From Arachis hypogaea (Eukaryota > Streptophyta > Magnoliopsida > Fabales > Fabaceae), in the NCBI RefSeq assembly GCF_003086295.3, contig NC_092045.1, forward strand, positions 89,790,693 through 89,854,692: a stretch of 64,000 bases of DNA, in the 5' to 3' direction. This document shows positions 22,959 to 35,600 of this stretch, in pieces (position 1 is the first letter of the stretch; every line of letters begins with the position of its first letter). A program made the position numbers and the translations under genes. The notes below the pieces were generated by a model. That model saw nothing but the letters and a program-made list of their open reading frames with translations, made no database searches and had not been told where the DNA came from.

Positions 22959-24645
22959 TGGTGCACGAAATTGTGATCTCAATGGCGCAAACAACTTGGT
23001 ACGCACAATTGTAATCTCAACTATTTTTCACAACTTAGCACAACTAACCAGCAAGTGCACTGGGTCGTCCAAGTAATAAACCTTACGTGAGTAAGGGTCG
23101 ATCCCACGGAGATTGTCGGCTTGAAGCAAGCTATGGTCATCTTGTAAATCTCAGTCAGGCGGATTTAAATGGTTATGGAGTTTTGATAATTAAAAGATAA
23201 ATAAACATGAAATAAAGATAGAGATACTTCTGTAATTCATTGGTGAGAATTTCAGATAAGCGTATGGAGATGCGTTATTCCTTCTGGATCTCCGCTTTCC
23301 TACTGTCTTTATTCAATCATTCATACTCCTTTCCATGATAAGCTGTATGTAGGGGGATCACCGTTGTCAATGGCTACAGTCCATCCTCTTAGTGAAAATG
23401 GTCCAGCTACGGGTTACGTATGGCTAATCATCTGTCGGTTCTCACTTGTGTCGGAATAAGATCCAATGATCCCTTTGGGTCTGTCACTACGCCCAACAGT
23501 CATGAGTTTGAAGCTCGTCACAGTCATCCTATCCCAGATCCTACTCGGAATACCACAGACAAGGTTTAGACTTTTCGGATCTCAAGAATGCTGTCAATTG
23601 GTTCTAGCTTATAGCACGAAGACTCTGATCTCAAGGAATTGAAGGCTCTGTTGTCAGGAGAGGCAATCAAACGCATGGACCAGGAATCCAAGAGATACAC
23701 ATTCAATCGAAGGTAGAACGGAAGTGGTTGTCAGGCACGCGTTCATGAGTGAGGATGATGATGAGTGTCACGGATCATCATATCCATCAGGTTGAAGTAC
23801 AAATGAATATCTTAGAACAAGAATAAGCTTGAATTGAAGAGAGGAGCAATAGTAATTGCATTAATTTCTGAGGAACAGCAGAGCTCCACACCTTAATCTA
23901 TGGTGTGTAGAAACTCCACCGTTGAAAATACATAAGTGATGAAGGTCCAGGCATGGCCGAATGGCCAACCCCCATAAAAGTCTAAGATAGCATAAAACTG
24001 ATCAAAGATCCCAGCATGTATAATACAATAGTAAAAGGTCCTATTTATACTAGACTAGTTACTAGAGTTTACAGAAATAAGTAAATGATGCAGAAATCCA
24101 CTTTCGGGCCCACTTGGCGTGTGCTTGGGCTGAGCATTGAAGCTTTCATGTGTAGAGACTTCTCTTGGAGTTAAACGCCAGTTTGCAGCCTATTTTGGGC
24201 ATTTAACTCTAGCTTGTAACCTGTTTCTGGCGTTTAACGCCAGAATAGGGCAGCAAGTTGGCGTTCAAATGCCAATTTGCGTCGTCAAAACTCGAGCAAA
24301 GTATGGATGTATAATTTTCAACGCCCTGGATGTCTACTTTCCAACACAATTAAGAGCGCGCCATTTGGATTTCTGTAGCTCCAAAAATTTCATTTCGAGT
24401 GCAGGGAGGTCAGAATCCAACAACATCAGCAGTCCTTTTTCAGCCTCTAAATCAGATTTTTGCTCAGGTCCCTCAATTTCAGCCAGAAAATACCTGAAAT
24501 CATAGAAAAACACACAAACTCATAGTAAAGTCTAGAAATGTGAATTTTGCTTAAAAACTAATAAAAATATACTAAAAATTAGTTAGATCATACTAAAAAC
24601 TATTTAAAAACAATGCCAAAAAGCGTATAAATTATCCGCTCATCA
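22959..24645 (-). repeat. 3' LTR of element A
   Basis: 1687 bp. In element orientation it begins TGATGAGCGGATAATTTATA and ends CAATTTCGTGCACCA. It contains GGCGTTTAACGCCAG-type palindromes near 24220-24245. Confidence 0.9.
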
Positions 24646-25219
24646 CAACACCAAACTTAAATTGTTGCTTGTCCCAAGCAACTGAAAATAAATAGGATAA
24701 AAAGAAGAGAATATACAATGAATCTTACAATATCAATGAAACTTAGTCCCAATTAGATGAGCGGGGCTAGTAGCTTTTTGCTTCTGAACAGTTTTGGCAT
24801 CTCACTTTATCCTTTGAAATTCAGAATGATTGGCATCTATAGGAACTTAGAATTTTAGATAGTGTTATTGATTCTCCTAGTTTAGTATGTTGATTCTTGA
24901 ACACAACTACTTTATGAGTCTTGGCCGTGGCCCTAAACACTTTGTTTTCCAGTATTACCACCGGATACATAAATGCCACAGACACATAACTGGGTGAACC
25001 TTTTCAGATTGTGACTCAGCTTTGCTAAAGTCTCCAGTTAGAGGTGTCCATAGTTCTTAAGCACACTCTTTTTGCTTTGGATCACGACTTTAACCATTCA
25101 GTCTCAAGCTTTTCACTTGGACCATCATGACACAAGCACATGGTTAGGGACAACTTGATTTAGCCGCTTAGGCCAGGATTTTATTCCTTTAGGCCCTCCT
25201 ATCCATTAATGCTCAAAGC
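24646..25219 (-). other. 3' untranslated part next to the 3' LTR of element A (or nested D)
   Basis: This matches, in reverse, the region 51990-52552 of element C and has no gene. At 24664-24682 a perfect 8-bp stem with a 3-base loop (GTTGCTTG/CAAGCAAC) lies just before the AAGTTTGGTGTTG that abuts the LTR. Confidence 0.7.
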
Positions 25220-26846
25220 TGATGAGCGGATAATTTATACGCTTTTTGGCATTGTTTTTAGGTAGTTTTAGTAAGTTCAAGCTACTTTTAGGGATGTTTT
25301 CATTAGTTTTTATGTTAAATTCACATTTCTGGACTTCACTATGAGTTTGTGTGTTTTTCTGTGATTTCAGGTAAATTTTGACTGAAATTGAGGGACCTGA
25401 GCAAAACTCTAAAAGCAAGGCTGACAAAGGACTGCTGATGCTGTTGGATTCTGACCTCCCTGCACTTGAAATGGCCTTTTTAGAGCTACAGAACTCCAAA
25501 TGGTGCGCTCTCAACGGCGTTAGAAAGTAGACATTTAGAGCTTTCCAGCAATATATAATAGTTTATACTTTATTCGGGAATTGACGACGTAAACTTGCGC
25601 TCAATTCCAGTTCCATGTTGCTGTCTAGAGTCAAACGCCAGAAACACGTCACAACCCAGAGTTGAACGCCCAAAACACGTTACAACTTGGCGTTCAACTC
25701 CAATAAAAGCCTCAGCTCGTGGACAGACCAAGCTCAGCCCAAACACACACCAAGTGGGCCCCGGAAGTGGTTTTATGCATCAATTACTTACTTCTGTAAA
25801 CCCTAGTAGCTAGTTTATTATAAATAGAACTTTTTACTAGTGTATTAGACATCTTGGGACAATTAGTTCTCAGATCATGGGGGCTGGCCATTCGGCCATG
25901 CTTGAACCTTTCACTTAAGTATTTTCAACGGTGGAGTTTCTACACACCATAGATTAAGGGTGTGGAGCTCTGCTGTACCTCAAGCTTCAATACAATTACT
26001 ACTATTTTCCTATAAATTTCATTTATTCCTGTTCTAAGATATTCGTTGCACTTCAACTTGATGAATGTGATGATCCGTGACACTCATCATCATTCTCACC
26101 TATGAACGCGCGTGATTGACAACCACTTCCGTTCTACTCTAGGCCGGGCGCATATCTCTTGGATTCCTTAATCAGAATCTTCGTGGTATAAGCTAGAATT
26201 GATGGCGGCATTCATGGGAATCCGGAAGGTCTAACCTTGTCTGTGGTATTCCGAGTAGGATTCTGGGATTGAATGACTGTGACGAGCTTCAAACTCCTGA
26301 AGGCTGGGCGTTAGTGACAGACGCAAAAGAATCAAGGGATTCTATTCCAACCTGATTGAGAACCGACAGATGATTAGCCATGCTATGACAGAGCATTTGG
26401 ACCTTTTTCACTGAGAGGATGGGATGTAGCCATTGACAACAGTGATACCCTACATACAGCTTGCCATGGAAAGGAGTAAGAGGGATTGAAGGAAGAAGTA
26501 GGAAAGTAGAAAAAGAAAGGGCACAGTATCTCCACACGCTTATCTGAAATCCCCACTATTAATTTACATAAGTATTTCTATCCATTTATTTTATTTATCT
26601 TTTAAATATCTAATCCAATTACATTTGACTCTACCTGACTGGGATTTACAAGATGACTATAGCTTGCTTCATACCAACAATCTCTGTGGGATCGACCCTT
26701 ACTTACGTAAGGTATTACTTGGACGACCCAGTACACTTGCTGGTTAGTTGAACGGAGTTGTGTCCACACATAGCAAAGAGCCATAATAATAATTCCATAC
26801 AATAACAAAGAATACTACATTGATGTGATCACAATTTCGTCCACCA
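25220..26846 (+). repeat. Element B LTR, + orientation
   Basis: 1627 bp from TGATGAGCGGATAATTTATA to a CA end, followed directly by a PBS. It belongs to the same family as the LTRs of A and C but stands in the opposite direction to A. The five bases before it (AAAGC) do not match the bases after its putative partner at 33526. Confidence 0.85.
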
Positions 26847-26852
26847 AGTTTT

Positions 26853-26870
26853 TGGCGCCGTTGCCGGGGA
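26853..26870 (+). promoter_or_regulatory. tRNA-Asp primer binding site of the + LTR
   Basis: TGGCGCCGTTGCCGGGGA is a perfect complement to the 3' end of plant tRNA-Asp(GUC). Confidence 0.85.
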
Positions 26871-27397
26871 TTGTTCGAGTTTGGACAACTAACGGTTCAT
26901 CTTGTTGCTCAGATTAGGTAATTTTCTTTTCAAAAAGTTTTCAAAAATATTTTTCAAAATTTTTCTTTGTTTTCGGTTTTCAAAAAAAATTATTTTCGAA
27001 AAATTTTTTAAATTATTCTATGGCTTCAAAACTTTCAAGAATGAATTCTAGAGTTTCATGGTAATATGTTGAATCCTAGCTGGCTGTAAAGCCATATCCA
27101 AACTCCTTTGGGATTGGTCTTCAACAAATGAACAAATTGGGTATGTATATGGTGTGGATGACTTATCATCTGTTGCATGCCTGATTTGTATCTCCTAAAG
27201 CTGACTGGCTATTAAGCCATGTCTAACCCCTGAATTGGAGCTTTAGACTAACATTGAAAGATTCCTGGAATTCTTCTTAAAGATTTTGAATTTCTTACTT
27301 TCTTTTTCCATATATTTTTCGAAAAAATAAAAGAAAATACAAAAAATCAGAAAATCATAAAAATCAAAAATATTTTATGTTTCTTGTTTGAGTCTTG
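26871..27397 (+). other. + oriented leader fragment of element B
   Basis: It matches the first part of the element C leader (about 45700-46130) with TTTTCGAAAA runs and GGCTGGCTGTAAAGCC blocks. Near 27397, after TCTTGTTTGAGTCTTG, the sequence switches to minus-oriented element DNA. No gene is present. Confidence 0.7.
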
Positions 27398-27398
27398 A

Positions 27399-27470
27399 GT
27401 AAACACCAGTAAGTTCCTCCTCTTTTTGCTACTCTTACTAAATGCCAGTAAGTTCCTCCTCCAGGGTGTG
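27399..27470. repeat. Junction duplication CCAGTAAGTTCCTCCTC
   Basis: The motif CCAGTAAGTTCCTCCTC occurs twice, about 45 bp apart, at the point where + and - oriented element halves meet. Confidence 0.7.
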
Positions 27471-27659
27471 CTGTTTTTAATGCTATTTTTGAATTTGTTT
27501 TGATTTTTGCAGTTATTTTTGTGACTTCACATGATCATCAACCTAAAGAAAACATAAAATAAAATTAGATAAATAAAAATTGGGTTGCCGCCCAATAAGC
27601 GTTTCTTTAATGTCAATAGCTTGACAGTAGGCTCTCATGGAGCCTCACAGGTGATCAGG

Positions 27660-29981
27660 TCAATGTTGTAGACTCCCAACACCAAACTTAGAGTTTGGAT
27701 GTGGGGATTCAACACCAAACTTAGAGTTTGGCTGTGGCCTCTTAACACCAAACTTAGAGTTTGATTGTGGGGGCTTTGTTTGACTCTGTACTGAGAGAAG
27801 CTTTTCATGCTTCCTCTCCATTGTTAAAGAAGAAGATCCTTGAGCCTTAAATACAAGGTAGTCCTCATTCAATTGAAGGACTAATTCTCCTCTATTAACA
27901 TCTATCACAGCTCCTGCTGTGGCTAGGAAAGGTCTTCCAAGGATGATGCATTCATCCTCCTCCTTCCTAGTGTCTAAGATTATGAAATCAGCAGGGATGT
28001 AAAGGCTTTCAACCTTTACCAACATGTCCTCTACCAATCCATAAGCTTGTCTTACTGACTTGTCTGCCATTTGTAATGAGAATATGGCAGGCTGTACCTC
28101 AATGATCCCCAGTTTCTCCATTACAGAGAGTGGAATAAGATTTATGCCTGACCCTAGGTCACACAGAGCCTTGTCAAATGTCATGGTGCCTATGGTACAG
28201 GGTATTAAGAATTTACCAGGATCTTGTCTCTTTTGAGGTAAAGTTTGCTGAACCCATGTATCTAGTTCACTAATGAGCAAGGGAGGTTCACCTTCCCAAG
28301 TCTCATTACCAAACAACTTGGCATTCAGCTTCATGATGGCTCCTAGATATTAAGCAACTTGCTCTCCAGTTACATCTTCATCCTCTTCAGAGGAAGAATA
28401 GTCTTCAGAGCTCATGAATGGCAGAAGGAGGTTTAATGGAATCTCTATGGTCTCTATATGAGCCTCAGATTCCTTTAGGTCCTCAATAGGGAACTCCTTC
28501 TTGCTTGAGAGACGTCCCATGAGGTCTTCCTCATTGGGATTCACGTCCTCTCCTTCCTCTCTAGGTTCGGCCATATTGATTATATCAATGGCCTTGCACT
28601 CTCTTTTTGGATTTTCTTCAGTATTGCTTGGGAGAGTACTAAGAGGAGTTTCAGTGATTTTCTTACTCAGCTGGCCCACTTGTGCCTCCATATTTCTGAT
28701 GGAGGACCTTGTTTCACTCATGAAACTTAAAGTGGCCTTAGACAGATCAGAGACTAAATTTGCTAAGTTAGAGGTACTCTGTTCATAATTCTCTGTCTGT
28801 TGCTGAGAAGATGATAGATAAGGCTTGATATTGCTGAGCCTATTTCTTCCATCATTATTAAAGCCTTGTTGAGGCTTTTGTTGATCCTTCCATGAGAAAT
28901 TTGGATGATTTCTCCATGATGAATTATAGGTGTTTCCATAAGGTTCATCCATATAATTTACTTATGCTATTGCAGGGTTCTCAGGATCATAAGCTTCTTC
29001 TTCAAAAGATGCCTCTTTAGTACTGTTGGATGCATTTTGCCATCCATTCAGACTTTGAGAAATCATGTTGACTTGCTGAGTCAACATTTTGTTCTGAGCC
29101 AAAATGGCATTCAGAGCATCAATTTCAAGAACTCCCTTCCTTTGAGGCGTCCCATTATTCACGCAATTCCTCTCAAAAGTGTACATGAACTGGTTATTTG
29201 CAACCATGTCAATAAGTTCTTGAGCTTCTGCAGGCGTTTTCTTTAGGTGAATGGATCCACCTGCAGAATGGTCCAATGACATCTTAGAGAACTCAGATAG
29301 ACCATAATATAATATATCTATCATGGTCCATTCTGAAAACATGTCAAAATGACATCTTTTGGTCATCTGTTTGTATCTTTCCCAAGCTTTATAGAGGGAT
29401 TCACCATCTTTTTGTTTGAAGGTCTGAACATCCACTCTAAGCTTGCTCAGCTTTTGGGAAGGAAAGAACTTAGCCAAGAAGGCTGTGACCAGCTTATCCC
29501 AGGAGTCCAGGCTATCTTTAGGTTGAGAGTCCAACCATGCTCTAGCTCTGTCTCTTACAGCAAAAGGGAAAATCATGAGCCTGTAGACTTCAGGATCTAC
29601 TCCATTAGTCTTAATAGTCTCACAGATCTACAAGAACTCAGTTAAAAACTGGTAGGGATCTTTTGATGGAAGACCATGAAACTTGCAGTTCTGTTGCATT
29701 AGAGCAACTAGTTGAGGTTTCAGCTCAAAATTATTTGCTCCAATGGCAGGAATTGAGATGCTTCTTCCATCAAACTTGGAAGTAGGTGTAGTATAATCAC
29801 CAAGCATCCTTCTTGCATTTTTGTTATTGGGTTCGGCTGCAATCTCCTTTTCTTGTTCGAAAATTTCAGCAAGGTTGTCTCTGGATTGTTGTAATTTAGT
29901 TTCTCTTAGTTTTCTCTTCAGAGTCCTTTCAGGTTCTGGATCAGCTTCAACAAGAATGCCTTTTTCCTTGTTTCTGCTCAT
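27660..29981 (-). pseudogene. Element B gag-protease pseudogene
   Basis: From ATG at 29981 the minus strand encodes an Athila-like gag (LKPQLVALMQQNCKFHG, then RDRARAWLDSQP, then LRVDVQTFKQKDGESL), the NTYNSSWRNHPNFSW block, an acidic linker, and a retropepsin-like domain (CDLGSGINLIPLSVMEKLG and IILGRPFLATAGAV) near the C-terminus. It ends with repeated NSKFGV units. Gag forms the particle and the protease matures it. The frame is kept throughout and is broken only by stops at 29628 (TAG), 28962 (TAA) and 28350 (TAA). There are no frameshifts, so decay was by point mutation. Neighbouring element C has the open version. Confidence 0.85.
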
Positions 29982-31412
29982 ATGAAAGAGAAGATAACAG
30001 AAAAAGAAGAGGAATCCTCTATGTCACAATAAAGAGGTTCCTTATTATTAGTAGAAGAAGAAAGGGGATAAAGAAAGGAGAATCCAAACACAAGGGTGAG
30101 GATAAGGGCAGTGATTTGAGATGAAGAGAAGTGTTAGTAAATGAATGAATAAATAGAATAATATGAGAGAGGGAGAAATTTTCGAAAATAAATTTTAAAA
30201 AGGAGTTAAATGATTTTCGAAAAATAAAGATAAGAAATAAAATTAAAATTAAAATTTAAAACAATTAATTAATTAAAAAAAGGATTTTTGAAAAAGAGGG
30301 AGGTATTTTCGAAAATTAGAGAGAGAAAAGTTGTTAGGTGGTTTTGAAAAAGATAAGAAACAAACAAAAAGTTAATTAGTTAGTTGAAAAAGATTTGAAA
30401 ATCAAATTTAAAAAGATAAGAAGATAAGAAGATAAGAAGTTAGAAAAGATATTTTAAAATCAAATTTTTGAAAAAAGATAAAATTTTGAAAAAAAATATG
30501 ATATAAAAGATAAAATGAAAAGATATGATTAAAAAGATATGGTTAGAAAAGATTTAATTTTTAAAATTAAAATTAATTACTTAACTAACAAGAAACTAAA
30601 AGATATGATTCTAGAATTTAAAGATTGAATCTTTCTTAACAAGAAAGTAACAAACTTCAAATTTTTGAATCAATCATATTAATTGTTAGCATAATTTTCG
30701 AAAATAAAGATAAAACTAAGAAAAAGATTTTTGAAAAATATTTTAAAAAATTAACTTTTCGAAAATTAAATAAAAAATGAAAAAGATTTGATTTTTGAAA
30801 AAGTTTTAATAAGATAAGATTTTTAGAATTTGAAAATTTGACTTGACTTACAAGAAACAACTAATTTTAAAATTTTTTTACTAAGTCAACCCAAATTTTC
30901 AAAATGTTGAGAGAGAAAAGGAAAAGATATTTTTTTATTTTTGAATTTTTAATGATGAAAGAGAAAAACACAACTATGACCCAAAACATGAAAATTTTGG
31001 ATCAAAACCAATGATGCTTGCAAAAACACTATGAATGTCAAGATGAACACCAAGAATACCTTGAAGATTATGATGAACATCAAGAACATATTTTTGAAAA
31101 ATTTTTGATGTAAAGAAAACATGCAAGACACCAAACTTAGAAATCTTTAATGCTTAGACAATATGAATGCAAAGATGCACATGAAAAATAATAAAAGACA
31201 CAAAACAAGAAAACATCAAGATCAAACAAGAAGACTTACCAAGAACAACTTGAAGATCATGAAGAACACTATGAATGCATGAATTTTCGAAAAATGCAAG
31301 AAATATTTTTAAAGCATGCAATTGACACCAAACTTAAAACATGACCCAAGACTCAAACAAGAATCACAAAATATTTTTGGTTTTTTTTTTATTTTATGAT
31401 TTTTTTGTATTT

Positions 31413-31458
<46 letters not shown>

Positions 31459-31862
31459 AAAAACATATAGGAAAAAGAAAACAAGAAATTCAAAAATTTT
31501 AAGAAGGATTCCAGGAATCTTTCAATGTTAGCCTAAAGCTCCAATCCAAGGGTTAGACATGGCTTCATAGCCAGCCAGTTTTAGGATGGAATTACATGCA
31601 TTGTGGTGATTAGTTGAAGCCTTAGTCCAAAAGAATTTGGATATGGCTTTATAGCCAGCCAGGCTTCAACATGCTTCATGAAACTCTAGAATCTATTCTT
31701 AAAAATTCTGAAGCCATAGAATGATTTATTTTCAAAATATAATATTTTTTTTTCGAAAATAGGGATAATTTTTTTTTTTGAAAAATTTTTGAAAATAAAA
31801 CAAAAAGAAAATTACCTAATCTGAGCAACAAGATGAACCGTCAGTTGTCCAAACTCGAACAA
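29982..31862 (-). other. A-rich gag leader of element B
   Basis: About 1.9 kb of AAAAGAT, GAAAATTTTCGAAAA and similar low-complexity sequence without a gene. A (TA)n run lies at 31419-31457. CCAAACTT boxes occur near 31129 and 31328. The end nearest the LTR repeats the GGCTGGCT-type blocks of the element C leader. Confidence 0.7.
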
Positions 31863-31880
31863 TCCTCGGCAACGGCGCCA
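31863..31880 (-). promoter_or_regulatory. tRNA-Asp primer binding site of element B
   Basis: The reverse complement is TGGCGCCGTTGCCGAGGA, one mismatch from the perfect tRNA-Asp complement. It is placed six bases from the LTR. Confidence 0.8.
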
Positions 31881-31886
31881 AAAACT

Positions 31887-33526
31887 TGGTGCACGAAATT
31901 GTGATCATCAACGATGGCGCCAAAAACTTGGTAGCGCTCTCAAACGTGAATCACACTTAGTCACAACTCCGCACAACTAACCAGCAAGTGCACTGGGTCG
32001 TCCAAGTAATACCTTACGTGAGTAAGGGTCGGTCCCACGGAGATTGTTGGTATGAAGCAAGCTATGGTCATCTTGTAAATATCAGTTAGGAGGATAATAA
32101 ATGTTATGGAGTTTTTGGATAGTAAATAAAGCAGAAAATAAAGATAGAGTTACTCATGTAATTCAATGGTAGGAATTTCAGATAAGTGTATGGAGATGCT
32201 TGTCCCTGTTGGATCTCTGCTTTCCTACTGCCTTCCTTCAATCCATCTTATTCCTTTCCATGGCAAGTTGTATATAGGGCATCACCATTGTCAATGGCTA
32301 CATCCCATCCTCTCAGTGAAAAAGGTCCAAATGCTCTATCACGGCACGGCTAATCATCTGTCGGTTCTCGATCATGTTGGAATAGAATCCCTTGATTCTT
32401 TTGCGTTTTTCGTCACGCCCAACAATCGCGAGTTTGAAGCTCGTCACAGTCATTCAATCCCTGAATCCTACTCGGAATACCACAGACAAGGTTTAGACTT
32501 TTCGGATTCTCATGAATGCCACCATCAATCTGGCTTATACCACGAAGATTCTGATTAAGGAATCCAAGAGATATGCGCCTGGTCTGAGGTAGAACGGAAG
32601 TGGTTGTTAGTCACGCATTCATAGGTGAGAATGATGATGAGTGTCACAGATCATCACATTCATCATGTTGAAATGCAACAAATATCTTAGAACAGGAATA
32701 GCTGAATTGAATAGAAAATAGTAGTAATTGCATTAAAACTTGAGGTACAGCAGAGCTCCACACCCCTAATCTATGGTGTGTAGAAGCTCCACCGTTGAAA
32801 ATACATAAGTGATGAAGGTTCAGGCATGGCCGAATGCCCAGCCCCCAAACGTGATCAGAAGACCGAATGGTCAAAAGACCTTCCAATCAAAAGACACTGA
32901 ATACAACAGTAAAAAGTCCTATTTATACTAGATTAGCTACTAGGGTTTACAGAAGTAAGTACTTGATATAGAAATCCACTTACGGGGCCCACTTGGTGTG
33001 TGCTTGGGCTGAGCTTGAGCTTTACACGTGCAGAGGCTTCTTTTGGAGTTGAACACCAAGTTGTAACGTGTTTTTGGCGTTCAACTCTAGTTCGTGACGT
33101 GTTTCTGGCGTTTGACTCCAGAATGCAACATGGAACTGGGGTTGAGCGCCAGTTTACATCGTCTAATCACGAATAAACTATGGACTATTATATATTGTTG
33201 GAAAGCTCTGGATGTCTACTTTCCAACGCCATTGAGAGCGCGCCATTTGAAGTTCTGTAACTCCAGAAAATCCATTTTGAGTGTAGGAAGGTCAGAATCC
33301 AACAGCATCAGCAATCCTTTGTTAGCCTTTTATCAGAGTTTTGCTCAGGTCCCTCAATTTCAGCCAGAAATTACCTGAAATTATAGAAAAACACACAAAC
33401 TCATAGTAAAGTCCAGAAATGTGAATTTAGCATAAAAACTAATGAAAACATCCCTAAAAGTAGCTAGATCCTACTAAAAACTACCTAAAAACAATGCCAA
33501 AAAACGTATAAATTATTCGCTCATCA
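31887..33526 (-). repeat. Element B LTR, - orientation (5' LTR of the gag-bearing half)
   Basis: 1640 bp. In element orientation it starts TGATGAGCGAATAATTTATA and ends CGTGCACCA. Near its 3' end (31905-31935) a second PBS-like box CCAAGTTTTTGGCGCCA lies inside the LTR. Confidence 0.85.
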
Positions 33527-34084
33527 GTGGGGATCCTGTGTGGTCCACAGATCCTGAGATGATCCTGTGGGGTCCACAGATCCTGAGGTGTCAAGGATTT
33601 ACATCCCTACACCAATTAGGCATGTAAAACGCCTTTGAATACAATTCTGGCGTTTAAACGCTGAAGTGATGCTTATTTTGGGCATTCAACGCCGAATTGC
33701 AACATGTTTCTGGCGTTGAACGCCAGTTCCATGCTTGTTTTTGGCGTTCAGTGCCAGCTCTCCTCAGGGTATATTCCTGGCGTTTAAACGCCAGGATGCT
33801 GCTTGTTTCTGGCGTTGAACGCTATCCAGATGCTCCTTACTGGCGTTTGAACGCTAGTAAGTCCTTCCTCCAGGGTGTGATTTTTCTTCTGCTATTTTTT
33901 ATTCTGTTTTTAATTTTAGTATTTTTTTCGTGACTCCACATGATCATGAACCTAATAAAACATTAAAGAACAATAAAAATAAAATAAAATTAGATAAATA
34001 AAAATGGGGTTGCCTCCCAATAAGCGCTTCTTTAATGTCAATAGCTTGACAGTGGGCTCTCATGGAGCCATACAGGTGATCAGG
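33527..34084 (-). other. Spacer downstream of gag in fragment D with GGCGTT palindromes
   Basis: Read on the minus strand, it corresponds to the gag-ORF2 spacer of element C (49722-50110). It has a series of GGCGTTTAAACGCC-like palindromes (33640-33860) and duplicated GGATCTGTGGACC boxes (33530-33590). The element B LTR cuts it at 33526. Confidence 0.65.
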
Positions 34085-35600
34085 TCAATGTTGTAGACTC
34101 CTAACACCAAACTTAGAGTTTGGATGTGGGGAGTCAACACCAAACTTAGAGTTTGGTTGTGGCCACCCAACACCAAACTTAGAGTTTGATTGTGGGGACT
34201 TTGTTTGACTCTGTACTGAGAGAAGCTTTTCATGCTTCCTCTCCATGGTTGCAGAAGAAGATCCTTGAGCTTTAAACACAAGGTAGTCCCCATTTAATTG
34301 AAGGACTAGTTCTCCTTTATCAACATCAATCACAGCTCCTGCTGTGGCTAGGAAGGGTCTTCCAAGGATGATGCATTCATCCTCCTCCTTCCTAGTGTCA
34401 AAGATTATGAAATCAGCAGGGATGTAAAGACCTTTAACCTTCACTAACATGTCCTCTACTAATCCATAAGCTTGTCTTACTGACTTGTCTGCCATTTGTA
34501 ATGAGAATATGGCAGGTTATACCTCAATGATCCCCAGCTTCTCCATTACAGAGAGTGGCATAAGATTTATACCTGACCCCAGTTCACACAGAGCTTTTTC
34601 AAAGATCATGGTGCCTATGGTGTAGGGTATTACGAATTTTCCAGGATCTTGTCTCTTTTGAGGTAGAGTTTGCTGAACCCAGGTATCTAGTTCACTAATG
34701 AGCAAGGGAGGTTCACCTTCCCAAGTCTCATTACCAAATAACTTGGCATTCAGCTTCATGATAGCTCCTAGATATTGAGCAACTTGCTCTCTAGTTACCT
34801 CTTCATCCTCTTCAGAGGAAGAATAGTCTTCAGAGCTCATGAATGGAAGAAGGAGGTTTAATGGGATCTCTATGGTCTCTATATGAGTCTCAGATTCCCT
34901 TGGGTCCTCAATAGGGAACTCTTTCTTGCTTGAGAGACGTCCCATGAGGTCTTCCTCATTGGGATTCACGTCTTCTCCTTCATCTCTAGGTTCGGCCATG
35001 TTGATTATATCAATGGCCTTGCACTCTCTTTTTGGATTATCTTCAGTATTACTTGGGAGAGTAATAGGAGGAGTTTCAGTGACTTTCTTACTCAGCTGGC
35101 CACTTGTGCCTCCAAATTTCTAATGGAGGACCTTTTTTCACTCATGAAGCTTAAAGTGGCCTTAGACAGATCAGAGACTATATTTGCAAAGTTAGAGGTG
35201 CTCTGTTCAGAATTCTCTGTCTGTTGCTGAGAAGATGATGGATAAGGCTTGATATTGCTGAGCCTATTTCTTCCACCATTATTAAAGCCTTATTGAGGGT
35301 TTTGTTGATCCTTCCATGAGAAATTTGGATGATTTCTCCATGATAAATTATAGGTGTTTCCATAAGGTTCATCCATATAATTTACTTCTGCTATTGCAGG
35401 GTTCTCAGGATCATAAGCTTCTTCTTCAGAAGATGCCTCTTTAGTACTGTTGGAAGCATTTTGCCATCCATTCAGACTTTGAGAAATCATGTTGACTTGT
35501 TGAGTCAACATTTTGTTCTGAGCCAATATGGCATTCAGAGCATCAATTTCAAGAACTTTCTTCCTTTGAGGCGTCCCATTATTCACGGAATTCCTCTCAG
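34085..35600 (-). pseudogene. Fragment D gag-protease pseudogene, N-terminus deleted
   Basis: The minus strand reads the C-terminal two thirds of the same gag-protease as element B (VLEIDALNAILAQNKMLT through CELGSGINLMPLSVMEKLG to NSKFGV repeats). The gag core with RDRARAWLD is missing. At about 35600 the reading frame runs straight into LTR sequence. Other damage is a stop near 35290, one C deleted near 35098 and a stop near 34517. Confidence 0.8.

Noticed and set aside
28501..28788. Plus-strand open frames opposite the gag pseudogenes (also 34926-35123, 37519-37824, 49421-49654)
   Set aside because: They recur at the same place opposite or out of frame with gag in every copy and have no independent similarity, so they are shadows of gag codon use.
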